A stretch of 64,000 nucleotides of DNA from Streptomyces clavifer (GTDB lineage: Bacteria; Actinomycetota; Actinomycetes; Streptomycetales; Streptomycetaceae). Made by a program: the position numbers and the translations under genes. The stretch covers positions 1 to 64,000 of the forward strand of contig BMWJ01000023.1 of assembly GCA_014651175.1 (NCBI GenBank), given 5' to 3'. Under the pieces are notes generated by a model that saw only the letters and a program-made list of their open reading frames with translations, was not told the origin of the DNA and did no database searches. This document shows positions 31,227 to 41,279 of this stretch, piece after piece; positions within the stretch are counted from its first letter, which is position 1; each line of letters opens with the position of its first letter.

Positions 31227-33835
31227 CGCTCGCCTCCGCCCCCGGTGCGGCGTGGGACGTTCTTACGTTCCTCGGTGCTCTGGCCTGGTCGTGGGCGAAC
31301 TGGATCTACGAGTACGCGTGGCTGCTGGGTGTGGTCGGCGCCATCGCGGGGTGCGCCTGGGTGGTTGTGGAGCGCCGTCTGTCGGCTGCCGCGCTGGAGC
31401 GGCGGACGTGTGTGGAGCTGGTGCCGTCGCGTCAGTTCGAGGCGACGGGTGAGGAGATCGGCCGGTTTGGTGCGCAGTTGATCCGGGCGGCTGGTGCGGG
31501 TCCGTGGTGGACTCCGCGGTCGGCTCGGACGGTGCGGGTGCGGCTGCGTGCCGATGGGAGCAAGCCCTTGTCGTACCGGGTCGAGGCTCCGGCGTCTGCT
31601 CGTCATCTGCTGCTGCAGACCCCGTATGCCCGGGTGCGGTCGGAGCCGGTTCGTCAGCTGCGCGGTAGGCGCAAGAAGCCGGAGCACACCGTGCGGGCGG
31701 TGTTCGCCCTGCACGGAACTCCGGGATCGCGGTTGCGGGACGTGCCGCTGGAGCCGGATCCGTTGCAACCGCTGATCGACGCGGTCGCCGATCTACGCGC
31801 GGATCTGGGTGAGCTCGCGGAGGTGTGCCTGGACCTGTCGCCGGCGTCGAAGTGGCGCCTACGGGCCCGGCGGTGGCAGGTCGTCGAAGCGGCCCGACAG
31901 CACGCACGGCGTGAGTCACGTCGGGAGGCACGGTGGATGACGCAGGACGCCGCGACGATGGAGGACGCCCTCGCCTGGCAGGTCACGAAGCTGACCATGC
32001 CCCACGAACAGCGTGGCGGTTCGGGGCGGAGCCTGCTGATGGCGCCGCGGCCGCCGCGAGTGGACCGGGAGAAGGCGCTGGGAAAGCTGGCCGAGGACGC
32101 CGGTCTGGTGCGGGTCCAGCTGCTCGTGCGGTGTTCGTCCAACGTGGTGGGGCGCGCCGAGCGGCGGCTTCGGCACATCGAGGCGGCGCTGGACGTCTAC
32201 GCGGCGCGGACCCGGCTGTCCTCGGCCGGCTGGTCGGTGGGGCCGGTGCGCTTCGGGCCGGACCGGTGGCCGTGGCGGGAGCGGTTCGACGAGCAGTGGA
32301 CGACAGGCCTGATCCGGCCCGGACGCAATTCGTGGGCGCGGGTCGAGGAGCTCGCCGGGTTCTTGAAGCCGCCGACCGTCCACGCCCGGTTGCCGCTGCT
32401 GGCCACAGACATCCCGACGTTCGACCCGAAGGACTTGCAGCAGGGGTTGGTGCCGCAGGGCTGGTACCGGGGGCCGGACGGGCGGGAGCGGCTGGTCGCG
32501 ACCCGGGAGGACGACACCCTGTTCGAGGTGCAGGTCGGCAAAGCCGGGTGGGGCAAGACCATGCGCGCCCTATGCCAGGCCGTCGCGACTGCTCATGGCG
32601 GGCGGGGGCTGGCGTTCGTCGACCCGCACAGCGACTCCTGGAAGACCGTTGCCCCCTACCTCGCACATCCGGAGATCATGAGCCGGACCTGGTTGTTCGA
32701 CCTGACGGTGCGCCGGGACCAGGACAAGCTGGCGTGCTGGAACCCGCTGAGCATGACCGGCGGGCGCGCCGCGCACGAGGTGACGGCGGCGATGGTCGAC
32801 GCGTTCGCGACCAGCCTTGGGTGGGGAGACGCGAACGCCCCGCGCGCCATCACGATCCTGACCAAGGCGATCGAGGCCCTGGTCGCGGTGAACGGCAAAG
32901 CTGTCGACCACAATGCGCCGCAGTGCCAGGCCACCGTCTTCCAGATCCGGCCGCTGCTGACCGACCCGGCCTTCCGGCAACTCGTCGTCAATCAGCTCGA
33001 TGCGGAGGCGGCCGCGTGGTGGACGACGTCGTTCACCGAGATCCCCAAGGACGCCCTGCCCACCGTCCTCAACCCCCTGGACCGCCTGGCATCCTCCCCC
33101 GTCATCAAGGCCTTCCTCGGCCAGCCGGTCGGCAGCTACGACATCCGCCAGGCGATGGACGAATCCAACGTGGTGTGGATCTGCCCGGCCGGCACCGGCC
33201 CCACCGACCGGCTCGTGGTGTCCCTACTCGTACGCGACATGCTGCGCGCCGGCCTGTCCCGGCGCGACCTGCCCGAGCGCCACCGGTCCCCGTTCCGCCT
33301 CTACCTGGACGAGCTGATCTCCCTGGACGGCTCCGCGTCCACGTCACTGGCGGAGATCACCGAGCAGCTACGCAAGTTCGGGGTCCGGATGCACGGCATG
33401 ACCCAGCTCCTGCACCGACTCAGCCCGGATGTACGGACCGCGCTCCTGCAGAACGCCTCATGCCTGTCCACAACGGCCGGCTCCGTCGAAGCGGTCCGCC
33501 TCATCACCAACGAGTGGGGCGACCAGGTAAGCCCCGAAGATGCCGCCGAACTCGACCGCTACCGGCACTGGGCCTCCTTCACCGTCGCCGGCCGACGCGT
33601 CGGACCCCTACTGATCCGCGGACCGGAACTCGGCGAAGTCTTCAGACCCCTCGCCAAACGCGACAAGGCCCACGCCCTGCTGCGCGCCGCCCATACCAAC
33701 ACCGGGGCCAAGCCACTCGTCGTGCTCACCGAAGCCGCCACCACACACGAAAAGTCCGTTCGCGGCTTCCTTTCCCGATCCGGCCAACAGGCCACCACCG
33801 ATTCCGCCACAACCGAACGGGAGCAGTACCGATGA
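31208..33835 (+). CDS. Coupling-protein-like conjugation ATPase (VirD4/FtsK fold)
   Basis: 875 residues. N-terminal membrane segment (ANWIYEYAWLLGVVGAIAGC), a long middle domain, Walker A GKAGWGKT (Lys450), Walker B LYLDEL (698-703) and a motor fold ending QLLHRLSPDVRTALLQNASC. This is the pattern of type IV coupling proteins that link the relaxosome or DNA to the VirB channel. ATG at 31208 with GGGAG upstream. First main gene of the second transfer operon; its stop overlaps the next start. Confidence 0.85.
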   Translation: MPFRAVTLASAPGAAWDVLTFLGALAWSWANWIYEYAWLLGVVGAIAGCAWVVVERRLSAAALERRTCVELVPSRQFEATGEEIGRFGAQLIRAAGAGPWWTPRSARTVRVRLRADGSKPLSYRVEAPASARHLLLQTPYARVRSEPVRQLRGRRKKPEHTVRAVFALHGTPGSRLRDVPLEPDPLQPLIDAVADLRADLGELAEVCLDLSPASKWRLRARRWQVVEAARQHARRESRREARWMTQDAATMEDALAWQVTKLTMPHEQRGGSGRSLLMAPRPPRVDREKALGKLAEDAGLVRVQLLVRCSSNVVGRAERRLRHIEAALDVYAARTRLSSAGWSVGPVRFGPDRWPWRERFDEQWTTGLIRPGRNSWARVEELAGFLKPPTVHARLPLLATDIPTFDPKDLQQGLVPQGWYRGPDGRERLVATREDDTLFEVQVGKAGWGKTMRALCQAVATAHGGRGLAFVDPHSDSWKTVAPYLAHPEIMSRTWLFDLTVRRDQDKLACWNPLSMTGGRAAHEVTAAMVDAFATSLGWGDANAPRAITILTKAIEALVAVNGKAVDHNAPQCQATVFQIRPLLTDPAFRQLVVNQLDAEAAAWWTTSFTEIPKDALPTVLNPLDRLASSPVIKAFLGQPVGSYDIRQAMDESNVVWICPAGTGPTDRLVVSLLVRDMLRAGLSRRDLPERHRSPFRLYLDELISLDGSASTSLAEITEQLRKFGVRMHGMTQLLHRLSPDVRTALLQNASCLSTTAGSVEAVRLITNEWGDQVSPEDAAELDRYRHWASFTVAGRRVGPLLIRGPELGEVFRPLAKRDKAHALLRAAHTNTGAKPLVVLTEAATTHEKSVRGFLSRSGQQATTDSATTEREQYR

Positions 33836-34797
33836 ACAGCAACGTCGAGAGCACCGAGAACACCAGCCTCCCCTCCAGCACCAGCTCGGTAGAGGCACCG
33901 GCCGTAGTACCCCAGCACGCCATCGAGGACACCGCGGCGCACCGGGCGATGGGCTTGCTCGCCCAGTTCCGCGTCATCGCCACCCCCCAGCTGCACCAGA
34001 TGCTGTCACCGAACGCACGATCGGTGACGTCGAAAGTGCTGAGTGGCCTGCTGGCCGACAAATTGATCAACTTCTCTGTTCTTCCCCGAGCCAACCAGAC
34101 ACGGCTGTGGTTCCTCTCCCCCCGCGGGGCGCAGGTGGCGACGTTGTGGCCGGAGCTCCGTGGCCGGAGTGTGGTGCCGCCGGGTAACGCGACCGAGGCC
34201 CGTCTGCGGGCTCCGCACACCCTGGCAGGTATCCGGGCGCACCTGACGTTCCTCGAGGACGCGGGTGTTCGGGGTGATGAGTACGGGCCGTTGGACTGGG
34301 TTCCGGAGGTCGCGCACCGGTTGCCGGACACCGGTGGTGAGGATCGGCTGATCGCGGATGCGGTGATGCACTACACGGCTTCTTCGCCGCGCAGGCTGCA
34401 GTTCCGGGCGTTCGTGGAGATCGACCGGGCGACGATGAGTTCGGAGCGTCTGGCGAGCAAGCTGATCTCCTACGCCCGGTTCCACGACTACACCCCTCAG
34501 CCTGTCGGGCGGCGGGGGCTGGTCGGGGACCAGGCCGCGATGCTCGCCTGGCAGCGGTTCTACCCGCGTTTCCCCCGGATCCTGTTCATCCTCACCGGCG
34601 CTTCCCCGAGGACGCTGCAGCAGCGCACCGAGGACCTGCGGGCCATGGCCGTCGAGCACCCGCTCGTGGCGACGTTGGCAGCCCGGGTTCCGCTCGGTGC
34701 CGCCGTGCTGGAGGACCTGGAGGCGCAGGGGCCGTCCGCGCCGGTGTGGACGCCGTTGTCCGGGCCGGCCGAGCGCCGCTCGTGGATGGAGCTCTGA
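33832..34797 (+). CDS. Replication-relaxation family protein
   Basis: 321 residues. A winged-helix N-terminal part (LLAQFRVIATPQLHQMLSP, TSKVLSGLLADKLINFS) followed by a nuclease-like region (DRLIADAVMHYT, RAFVEIDRATMSSERLASKL, FPRILFILTG). This matches the replication-relaxation family of actinobacterial plasmids and integrative elements, thought to nick or bind the origin. ATG at 33832 overlaps the ATPase stop. Confidence 0.8.
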   Translation: MNSNVESTENTSLPSSTSSVEAPAVVPQHAIEDTAAHRAMGLLAQFRVIATPQLHQMLSPNARSVTSKVLSGLLADKLINFSVLPRANQTRLWFLSPRGAQVATLWPELRGRSVVPPGNATEARLRAPHTLAGIRAHLTFLEDAGVRGDEYGPLDWVPEVAHRLPDTGGEDRLIADAVMHYTASSPRRLQFRAFVEIDRATMSSERLASKLISYARFHDYTPQPVGRRGLVGDQAAMLAWQRFYPRFPRILFILTGASPRTLQQRTEDLRAMAVEHPLVATLAARVPLGAAVLEDLEAQGPSAPVWTPLSGPAERRSWMEL

Positions 34798-36278
34798 TGA
34801 TGGCGCAGCCACCGCGGCAGTTCGGCGGGAGCATCAGGCGCGGGCCGATGGCCGCCGATGCCTTCCAGGCCCAGTTCACCCAGATCCACAACGCCCTCTT
34901 CCGGGACCGTCGCCTGTCGTTCAAGGCCAAGGGCATCTTCGGGCTGATCAGCACCCACCGGGACGGCTTCGGGATCAGTCAGGCCGCCATCGCCTCGTTC
35001 GCCACCGACGGTGTCGCGGCGGTGGGTTCCGGGCTGAAGGAACTGATTGGCTTCGGGTACCTCCAGCGCGAGCGGAAGCGCAACGAACTCGGTCAGCTCG
35101 GCGAGGCCGAGTACTTCATCACTGACATGCCGCAGGGCCTGATTCTCACCTTCGACCCCGGCTTCGACCCTCTCGACCAGGGTCCCGGGGCCGGGGAGCG
35201 AAACCGCAGGTCAGAACCAGGATGCGGAAACCGCACACAGGAACCTGCCGGACAAACGCCCAGGTCAGAACCTAAATGCGGTTTCCCTAAACAGGGTGAG
35301 CCAACATTGGAAAATCGCCTACATAAGAAGACCACTACTTCTAAGAAGACCAACAAGACCAAGAACGATGCGGCTGCGCCGCGTAGCGGTGGGACGTCCG
35401 TCAGGACTTCAACCTCAGGTAGTAGCGCGCGTGAGGCTCGAAGCGGCTCCGCCGCGTCCGCAACGACGCCCCCTCGACCCGACCAGAGCGAAGCAGACCC
35501 AGGCCGGCCGCAGGGCGGGCGGGCTGGTGGCGGTCAGAAGGCGAGGCACGCCGCGGCGGAGCTGGCCATCGTGCGGTCGGTGCGCGCCTTCTACCCGCCC
35601 GAGCTTCTGGGCGTCCTTCCGGAGCTCCCCCGGGTGTCCTCGGCGATCCTGTCCGCGATGCGCACCGACGGGCGCACCGCCGAGCAGCTCGGTGAGCGGA
35701 TCGGGTACCGGTGGATCCACCACGGGTTCGCCGCCAAGCACGCCGCCGGGAAGCTGAGCAGCCCGGTGGGTGCGGCGGTGGCGATGGTGCGGCCGCTGCG
35801 GCGAGGGGACCGGTACGCGTGTGCTGACGCCCGGTGCGAGAACGGCCGTGACGTCATCACCGGTGTCGAGTGCCGCCTGTGCGAGGTCCGTATCACCGAC
35901 CAGAAGGCGGCCAGAAGGCCGCGTGAGGGCCTCGCGGGCACTCCGGGCGGCAATTCTCCCTCAACCGGCCCTGCACAGGCGGCTGAAGGCCGCTCAGGGC
36001 GCCTCAAGGACTGTGAGGAGCCTTCGTGCCGGCAGCCGATCCCCGCGACGGGCGGGCCCTTGTGTTCGGGCTGCGTCATCGACGCACAGGAAGCCCACGA
36101 CGCGGCGCAGGCTGCGGCAGCACGATGGGAGGCCGAGGCGGACAACCCTCAGCCGGTCCCGGGAACGGACCCGCAGGACGAGGAAGACGCCGCCACAGCC
36201 AGGCTGCGCGCACGGATCGCCGGCCAGTGGGGCACCCCGGAAGAACTCGCCGCGTACGGACACGGCACCGAGCAATGA
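34797..36278 (+). CDS. Helix-turn-helix replication/partition protein
   Basis: 493 residues. FTQIHNALFRDRRLSFKAKG followed by GIFGLISTHRDGFGISQAAI and IGFGYLQRERKR is the helix-turn-helix domain found in many streptomycete plasmid proteins. A low-complexity Arg/Lys/Thr-rich linker (about 140-230) contains two SEPxCG units, and the C-terminal part has a Cys-rich cluster (CADARCENG, CRLCEVRI) that may bind zinc. Likely the replication initiator or its regulator, partner of the preceding gene. Start ATG at 34797 overlaps its stop. Confidence 0.65.
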   Translation: MMAQPPRQFGGSIRRGPMAADAFQAQFTQIHNALFRDRRLSFKAKGIFGLISTHRDGFGISQAAIASFATDGVAAVGSGLKELIGFGYLQRERKRNELGQLGEAEYFITDMPQGLILTFDPGFDPLDQGPGAGERNRRSEPGCGNRTQEPAGQTPRSEPKCGFPKQGEPTLENRLHKKTTTSKKTNKTKNDAAAPRSGGTSVRTSTSGSSAREARSGSAASATTPPRPDQSEADPGRPQGGRAGGGQKARHAAAELAIVRSVRAFYPPELLGVLPELPRVSSAILSAMRTDGRTAEQLGERIGYRWIHHGFAAKHAAGKLSSPVGAAVAMVRPLRRGDRYACADARCENGRDVITGVECRLCEVRITDQKAARRPREGLAGTPGGNSPSTGPAQAAEGRSGRLKDCEEPSCRQPIPATGGPLCSGCVIDAQEAHDAAQAAAARWEAEADNPQPVPGTDPQDEEDAATARLRARIAGQWGTPEELAAYGHGTEQ

Positions 36279-36663
36279 GCGAACCAGCAGGCCACCCCGG
36301 CGGCGATACCGAACGACTGAACAAAACCGGGCGGACGGTTCCTGAGCAGCAGGCCACAGCAACCACGGATCACACCGGTCCGCGCTGCCGACGAATCGAC
36401 TCATTGACTGGATAGGTGCTGGTCAACAGGGGTGTTGACGATGACAGAGGGAACAGGTGTATGAATTTCTTCGCAGACTGCGCCGAAATAGGAAGCTACG
36501 GGGAATCTGTCATGCTTTCCAACGCCCCTAACAGGCTGGGTTGTTGAGACAACTTTGCGTAAGGTACCGATTTAGACTGCCAAGTTGGTTTCGAAGGCGA
36601 TCGCCTGCCATCGAAGACGCAGCACAGGTCGCACCACTTGTAGGCATATGCATGGGAGACGCA
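36279..36663. other. Intergenic region with a possible promoter
   Basis: No gene seen. A candidate promoter is TTGACG (36435-36440) with TATGAA (36460-36465), 19-bp spacing, somewhat long. Composition is lower in GC around 36430-36600 than in the surroundings, fitting a regulatory region before the pilus operon. Confidence 0.4.
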
Positions 36664-37278
36664 GTGACGCGGACAGGACGGCGAAGCAGCTCGAATCTTC
36701 GCAAGCGAAACCACCTCAGGTCAGCGACCCTGCTGCTGGCCGCATGCGCGCTGACTGCCGTAGCGGGATGCAGCTCCGACTCGGACACAGACGCCAAGCC
36801 CGAAGAGGCGCCAAGCCCCTCTGCCACCACGAGTGGACCATCGCCGTCCCCCGACCCGACGCAGGCAGCTGAAGCAGCCGCAGTCACGGCCTACGGGCAG
36901 TACTGGCGAGAGATGGAACGGCTCTACGCGGACATCAACGGCAAGAGCGATCGGTTGAAGAAGGTGGCATCCGGGCTGGCGCTGGTCAACGCCGAGGACG
37001 ACGCGCGTCAGATGCACGAGAAGCGCGCCCTGATTATCGGCAACGTCTCTGTGGGCGACTCCACCGTGACAGCCTCCGACATCAGCCGCAAGGCCCCCAA
37101 GGTCGTTCTCACCAGCTGCCTCGACATTTCCAAGTGGCAGGTCGTCAAGGCCGACACCAAGAAGCCTGCACCGCTGCCGTCCACGCGCCTGACGAAGTAC
37201 GTCATCAACTCCACGCTCGAGAAGTGGGCCCAGGGCTGGGTGGTCATCGAAGACAAGCCGCAGGAGAAGGCATGCTGA
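36664..37278 (+). CDS. Lipoprotein at the head of the pilus operon
   Basis: 204 residues from the GTG at 36664 (GGGAG upstream; an ATG at 36652 is an alternative). Basic N-terminus, hydrophobic stretch SATLLLAACALTAVAGC with lipobox AVAGC, a Ser/Pro linker and a globular part resembling secreted Tad-associated proteins (AAVTAYGQYWREMERLYADI). Anchored outside the membrane by lipid. It overlaps the next gene. Confidence 0.7.
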   Translation: MTRTGRRSSSNLRKRNHLRSATLLLAACALTAVAGCSSDSDTDAKPEEAPSPSATTSGPSPSPDPTQAAEAAAVTAYGQYWREMERLYADINGKSDRLKKVASGLALVNAEDDARQMHEKRALIIGNVSVGDSTVTASDISRKAPKVVLTSCLDISKWQVVKADTKKPAPLPSTRLTKYVINSTLEKWAQGWVVIEDKPQEKAC

Positions 37279-38165
37279 CCGGGCGCAGATCAACGGTCAC
37301 GGTGGGTGCGGCACTGTTTCTGACCGGGTACGCACTCACTGGTCTGGCAGCCGCTGACGGCCCGGGAGGAGGCGTCGCCCTGTGTGGCAAGTTCGTCTGC
37401 GTCGATGCCAGCACTCCTGGAAAGCCAGGCAGCAGCAGCGGGGGCTCGCAAGCCGATCCGCAGGGTGGTTCCGACGAGCCGGCGGGCGACGGCGCGAGCA
37501 CGATCCCGGGCCGCGACTGCACGATCCGCAAGCTGGATCCGCAGCCCGACCCCAGCAGTGACCTGTGGGACGGGCACAAGCCGGGAGACGGAGCGATCTA
37601 CGTCTCACCCTGTGCCGAGGCTTCAGGCGGGGCGGGCACGGACTCAGCCGTCGGGCGGGTCTTCTGGGCCGAGGATGAGCCGACCGCCGTCGACCCGGCC
37701 GTGGTGGCGCGGCAGGCCGTGGACAAGATGCTGCTGCGGGGCCCGAAGATCGGTATCACTCCGAAGCCGGGTGGTACGGGTGTGATCGGTATGCCGGTGT
37801 ACATGTGGACCGCTGCCGGCCCTGAGACGTACGGGCCGAACACGGCGAGTGCGACGGCCGGTGCTGTGACGGTGTCGGCGGTGGCGAAGGTCAGCAAGAT
37901 CGTGTGGACGATGGGTGACGGTAAGAGCGTCGTGTGCACGACGGCCGGGACGCCCTACAAGAAGTCGTACGGTGCGGAACCGTCGCCGGACTGCGGGCAC
38001 CGCTACACGCGCCCTTCGTCGACCGAGGCGTCGGGGAAGTACCACGTCACCGCGACGTCCACGTGGACGATCGACTGGACCGGCGGCGGTACCTCCGGCC
38101 AGCTCACCGAGGTCCGTGACAGCGACGTCGACATCTCGGTCGCCGAGGTCCAAGTCGTCAACTAG
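37272..38165 (+). CDS. Secreted protein of the pilus operon
   Basis: 297 residues: signal peptide (VTVGAALFLTGYALTGLAAA), a Gly/Ser-rich segment with Cys pairs (ALCGKFVCVDA), then a folded domain with VYMWTAAGPETYGP and a final beta region (YHVTATSTWTIDW). No named family; conserved-looking in streptomycete Tad loci. Starts seven bases before the lipoprotein stop. Confidence 0.65.
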   Translation: MLTGRRSTVTVGAALFLTGYALTGLAAADGPGGGVALCGKFVCVDASTPGKPGSSSGGSQADPQGGSDEPAGDGASTIPGRDCTIRKLDPQPDPSSDLWDGHKPGDGAIYVSPCAEASGGAGTDSAVGRVFWAEDEPTAVDPAVVARQAVDKMLLRGPKIGITPKPGGTGVIGMPVYMWTAAGPETYGPNTASATAGAVTVSAVAKVSKIVWTMGDGKSVVCTTAGTPYKKSYGAEPSPDCGHRYTRPSSTEASGKYHVTATSTWTIDWTGGGTSGQLTEVRDSDVDISVAEVQVVN

Positions 38166-38243
38166 CCCGGCCGAGGCGTCAACCAATCCTCGCTCGGCCT
38201 CTTCACCCCTTGAGTTCCTGCGTGTCCCAGGAGGCAGCAGATC

Positions 38244-38957
38244 GTGAGTAAGAGCACCACCATCCCCGCGCCCGGCGCCGGCACGCAGGAGTCAGGTCAG
38301 GGGCGTCCCCGGCCGGTGGCCGCGCCGCGCATGGTCAAGCAGCGTCGGCGCCGGCCGGGGCTCATCGCCCTGTCCGTCGCGCTGATCGCGGCGGGCGGCC
38401 TGTCCGGCGCCGTGCTGTATTCCGCGTCGGGCCAGCGCACCGCGGTCCTGATCGTCAGTCGAGACGTCCCGGTGGGAACGAAGCTGACCAAAGCGGATCT
38501 CGCCGAAGCGTCCGTCGCACTGGACCCTGCGGTGAAGTCCGTGAAGGCCTCCCAGGCCTCGAAGCTGTTGGGGCAGCGGGCAGCGGTCGACCTACGGGCC
38601 GGTTCGTTGCTGGCTCCGGCACAGGTGACAAAGAAGTCTCTGCTCGGACCCGGTCAGCAGTTGGTGGGGGTGAGCCTCAAGCCGTCCCAAATTCCTGCCA
38701 CGCGTCTGACGCCGGGCCAGAAGGTTCTCGTCGTGAGCACCCCGGACGCCGACGCCGTGGAATCCGCCAAGGACGCGGGCTTGGAAGCGAAGCCGAAGAC
38801 GCTGGCCGCCTCTGTGGTCGCAGTGGGTTCCCCTGCCGTCGGGACGGGCAACGTGGTCGTGGATGTCGCGGTTCCGGTGAAGGACGGCCCGGCGCTCGCC
38901 GCGCGGGTCGCGACAGGCAACGTTGCGGTGATCGTCGATGCCCGGGATGGCAGCTGA
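38244..38957 (+). CDS. cpaB: CpaB/RcpC-like pilus assembly protein
   Basis: 237 residues with one N-terminal membrane helix (GLIALSVALIAAGGLSGAVL) and an SAF domain (AVLIVSRDVPVGTKLTKADL, LGQRAAVDLRAGSLL). CpaB-type proteins help assemble Tad/Flp pili outside the membrane. GTG start with AGGAGG 10 bases upstream; stop overlaps the next ATG. Confidence 0.8.
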   Translation: MSKSTTIPAPGAGTQESGQGRPRPVAAPRMVKQRRRRPGLIALSVALIAAGGLSGAVLYSASGQRTAVLIVSRDVPVGTKLTKADLAEASVALDPAVKSVKASQASKLLGQRAAVDLRAGSLLAPAQVTKKSLLGPGQQLVGVSLKPSQIPATRLTPGQKVLVVSTPDADAVESAKDAGLEAKPKTLAASVVAVGSPAVGTGNVVVDVAVPVKDGPALAARVATGNVAVIVDARDGS

Positions 38958-39769
38958 TGGCTGTCATCGCGCTGGCCGGCGGACTCGGTGCGCCGGGGGT
39001 GACCACGACGGCGATGGCGCTGCTGCTGACGTGGCCGCTGGAGACCGGGCATCGGGTGGTGCTTGCCGAATGCGACCCGGACGGCGGCGCGATCCTGCCC
39101 GGTGCGCTGCAGGGAACGCTCAGCAATTCGCACGGCATGCGGAACCTCGCGCTGGCTGGTCGTCAGAACCAGCTGGGTGAGGCCTTTTGGCGGCAACTGG
39201 TTGATGTGACCGATGCCGGGACCCGGGACCGTCTTGTTCTGCCTGGCCTCTACGACCCGGCGCACGCCTCGTCCATGGGACCGGTGTGGGACCAGCTGGC
39301 CCACCTGTTCGCCGGGGTCGAGGAACACCAGCACGACGTCTTGGTGGACCTGGGCCGCCGTGGAGCGTTCGGCCCCTCCGGCGTCCTGGCGCAGCGCGCG
39401 GACGTTGTCCTGGTGGTCGCCCGGAACACGCTGCGCAGTCTGCAGAGCGCCGAGGTGCGGCTGACGGCGCTGCGGGAGCAGGTCGGCAACGCGCCGGAGA
39501 TTGGTCTGCTGCTGGTGGATCGTGGCTCTTTCTCCAAGGAAGAGGTTCAGAAGCACCTGAAGACCGATGTGGTGGCGACCCTGCCGTGGCGGCCGGCCGA
39601 GGCCGCGGTGCTGTCCGACGGGGCGAGCCAGCCGCGGAAGTTCGAGTCCAGTGAATTCATGCGCGCAGCCCGGACCACGACGGAGAAGGTCCTCGCGATG
39701 GTCGCCACCCGCCGGGCCCGTCTGGGACCTCCCGGGCAGAGCGGTCGGGCGGTGGCCGGTGCGCGCTAA
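38957..39769 (+). CDS. CpaE/TadZ-like ParA-fold protein with a degenerate P-loop
   Basis: 270 residues. The N-terminus AVIALAGGLGAPGVTTTAMA has the shape of a deviant Walker A motif but lacks both lysines (GAPGVTTT instead of GKGGvGKTT). The rest follows the ParA/MinD pattern (LAECDPDGGAIL, DVLVDLGRRGAFG, ADVVLVVARNTLRS). In Tad systems CpaE/TadZ places the machine at a pole. Loss of the lysines suggests weak or no ATP hydrolysis. Confidence 0.75.
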   Translation: MAVIALAGGLGAPGVTTTAMALLLTWPLETGHRVVLAECDPDGGAILPGALQGTLSNSHGMRNLALAGRQNQLGEAFWRQLVDVTDAGTRDRLVLPGLYDPAHASSMGPVWDQLAHLFAGVEEHQHDVLVDLGRRGAFGPSGVLAQRADVVLVVARNTLRSLQSAEVRLTALREQVGNAPEIGLLLVDRGSFSKEEVQKHLKTDVVATLPWRPAEAAVLSDGASQPRKFESSEFMRAARTTTEKVLAMVATRRARLGPPGQSGRAVAGAR

Positions 39770-41279
39770 CCCGATCTACCACAACCCGCAGGTCACGCCG
39801 TTCGACGAGCGGATCGCCGCACAGAGCCAGGCCCGACCCCACCCTGTGCCGGGTCAGGGCAGGCCGGCACAGGGCACGACAGGTACTGGCGTGGCTTCCA
39901 GTCGGCAGGTCTCTGTCGACTATGAGGCTGTCCGGCTGATCAAGAAGGAGGTCGGGGAGCGGCTCACCTCTCTGCTGCGCGCGGAGCCGGGTATGTCTTC
40001 GGCGGCGCAGGAGCAGCGTGGGCGGGCGCTGATCAATGAGCAGGTGGCGATCTGGTCGGATGCCGAGGCGGTGAAGCGTGGGGTGTCGACGACGCCGGCC
40101 GAGGATGCGGCGATTTCGCAGGCGGTGTTCGATCTGCAGTTCCGGGCCGGGCGTCTGCAGGCGCATCTGGACAATGCGCGGGTCGAGAACATTCTGATCA
40201 ACGGCTACCAGTACGTGTGGCTGGACTTCACCGACGGGCGCCGGGTCCAGGTCGCCCCGGTTGCGGACTCGGACGAGGAGCTGCGGGAGCTGTTGCGGGA
40301 TCTGGCCCGTCGTACGACCGGGCAGAGCGAGCGCAGTCTCTCGACAGCGGATCCGTTTCTCGCGCTGCGGTTGGCCGACGGGTCCAGGTTGCAGGCCATC
40401 ATCGATGTCACCCCGGGTACCTATGTCACGATCCGCCGCCATGGCATGCGGCACGCGAACCTGGACGACCTGGTGCAGCGCGGAATGCTGGACACGACGC
40501 TGGAGCAGTTCCTTCGGGCCTGCGTGCGTGCGGAGAAGAACGTGATGATCGTCGGCGGGCAGGCCGCCGGCAAGACGACGCTGCTGCGCGCGTTGTTGAA
40601 GGAGATCGATCCGGACGAGCGGTTCGCGACGCTCGAGACGGAGTTCGAGCTGTTCGCCCACGAGAACGGGTTCCACCGCCAGGTCGTACCGATGGAAGCC
40701 AGACAGTCCAACGGTGAGCGGGTCGACGGGCACGGTGCGGGCGAGATCTCCCTCATGGACTTGATGTACCGGGCGCTGCGGATGTCGCTGGCCCGGATTG
40801 TGGTCGGTGAGGTCCGCGGTCCGGAGATCGTGGCGATGCTGCAGGCGATGACGAACGGGCAGGGCGGCAACCTCTGCACCCTGCACGCCATCCACCCCAG
40901 CGTCGTCTTCGACCGGATCGCCGAGCTCTACCTCCTCGCCCAGGCGAACATGTCCGAGCAGCTCGCCTACCGGCAGGCCGCGAACGGGCTGCACTTCATC
41001 GTGTTCGTGAACTCGATCGACGAGACGAAGATCGCCGGCCACCGCCACCGCTTCCTCTCCCACGTCGTGGAGGTGACGGGCATCGGTGAAGGCGGGCGCC
41101 CCGACACCAACACGATCTTCGGGCCGCGCCCGGAGTGGGACGAGCCCCGGGCCGTGCCGTTGATGCACCCCCGGTGCATCAACGACCTGCGCCGTGTCGG
41201 GTTCGACTCGGATCTGCTGAACGCACCGCGTGGCACCTGGCCCACGCTCCTGCCGCTCAAGATCCGGGAGGTGTCCTGA
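39759..41279 (+). CDS. tadA: TadA/CpaF pilus assembly ATPase
   Basis: 506 residues from the GTG at 39759. Walker A GGQAAGKTTLLRALL with Lys272, an arginine-rich ASNG-type region (MEARQSNGERVDGHG), the Walker B-like region (LARIVVGEVRGPEIVAMLQA) and the His box (NLCTLHAIHPS) identify a VirB11-type secretion ATPase of the CpaF/TadA family. It powers pilin polymerisation. The start overlaps the CpaE-like gene by 11 bases; the stop overlaps tadB. Confidence 0.92.
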   Translation: MRANPIYHNPQVTPFDERIAAQSQARPHPVPGQGRPAQGTTGTGVASSRQVSVDYEAVRLIKKEVGERLTSLLRAEPGMSSAAQEQRGRALINEQVAIWSDAEAVKRGVSTTPAEDAAISQAVFDLQFRAGRLQAHLDNARVENILINGYQYVWLDFTDGRRVQVAPVADSDEELRELLRDLARRTTGQSERSLSTADPFLALRLADGSRLQAIIDVTPGTYVTIRRHGMRHANLDDLVQRGMLDTTLEQFLRACVRAEKNVMIVGGQAAGKTTLLRALLKEIDPDERFATLETEFELFAHENGFHRQVVPMEARQSNGERVDGHGAGEISLMDLMYRALRMSLARIVVGEVRGPEIVAMLQAMTNGQGGNLCTLHAIHPSVVFDRIAELYLLAQANMSEQLAYRQAANGLHFIVFVNSIDETKIAGHRHRFLSHVVEVTGIGEGGRPDTNTIFGPRPEWDEPRAVPLMHPRCINDLRRVGFDSDLLNAPRGTWPTLLPLKIREVS

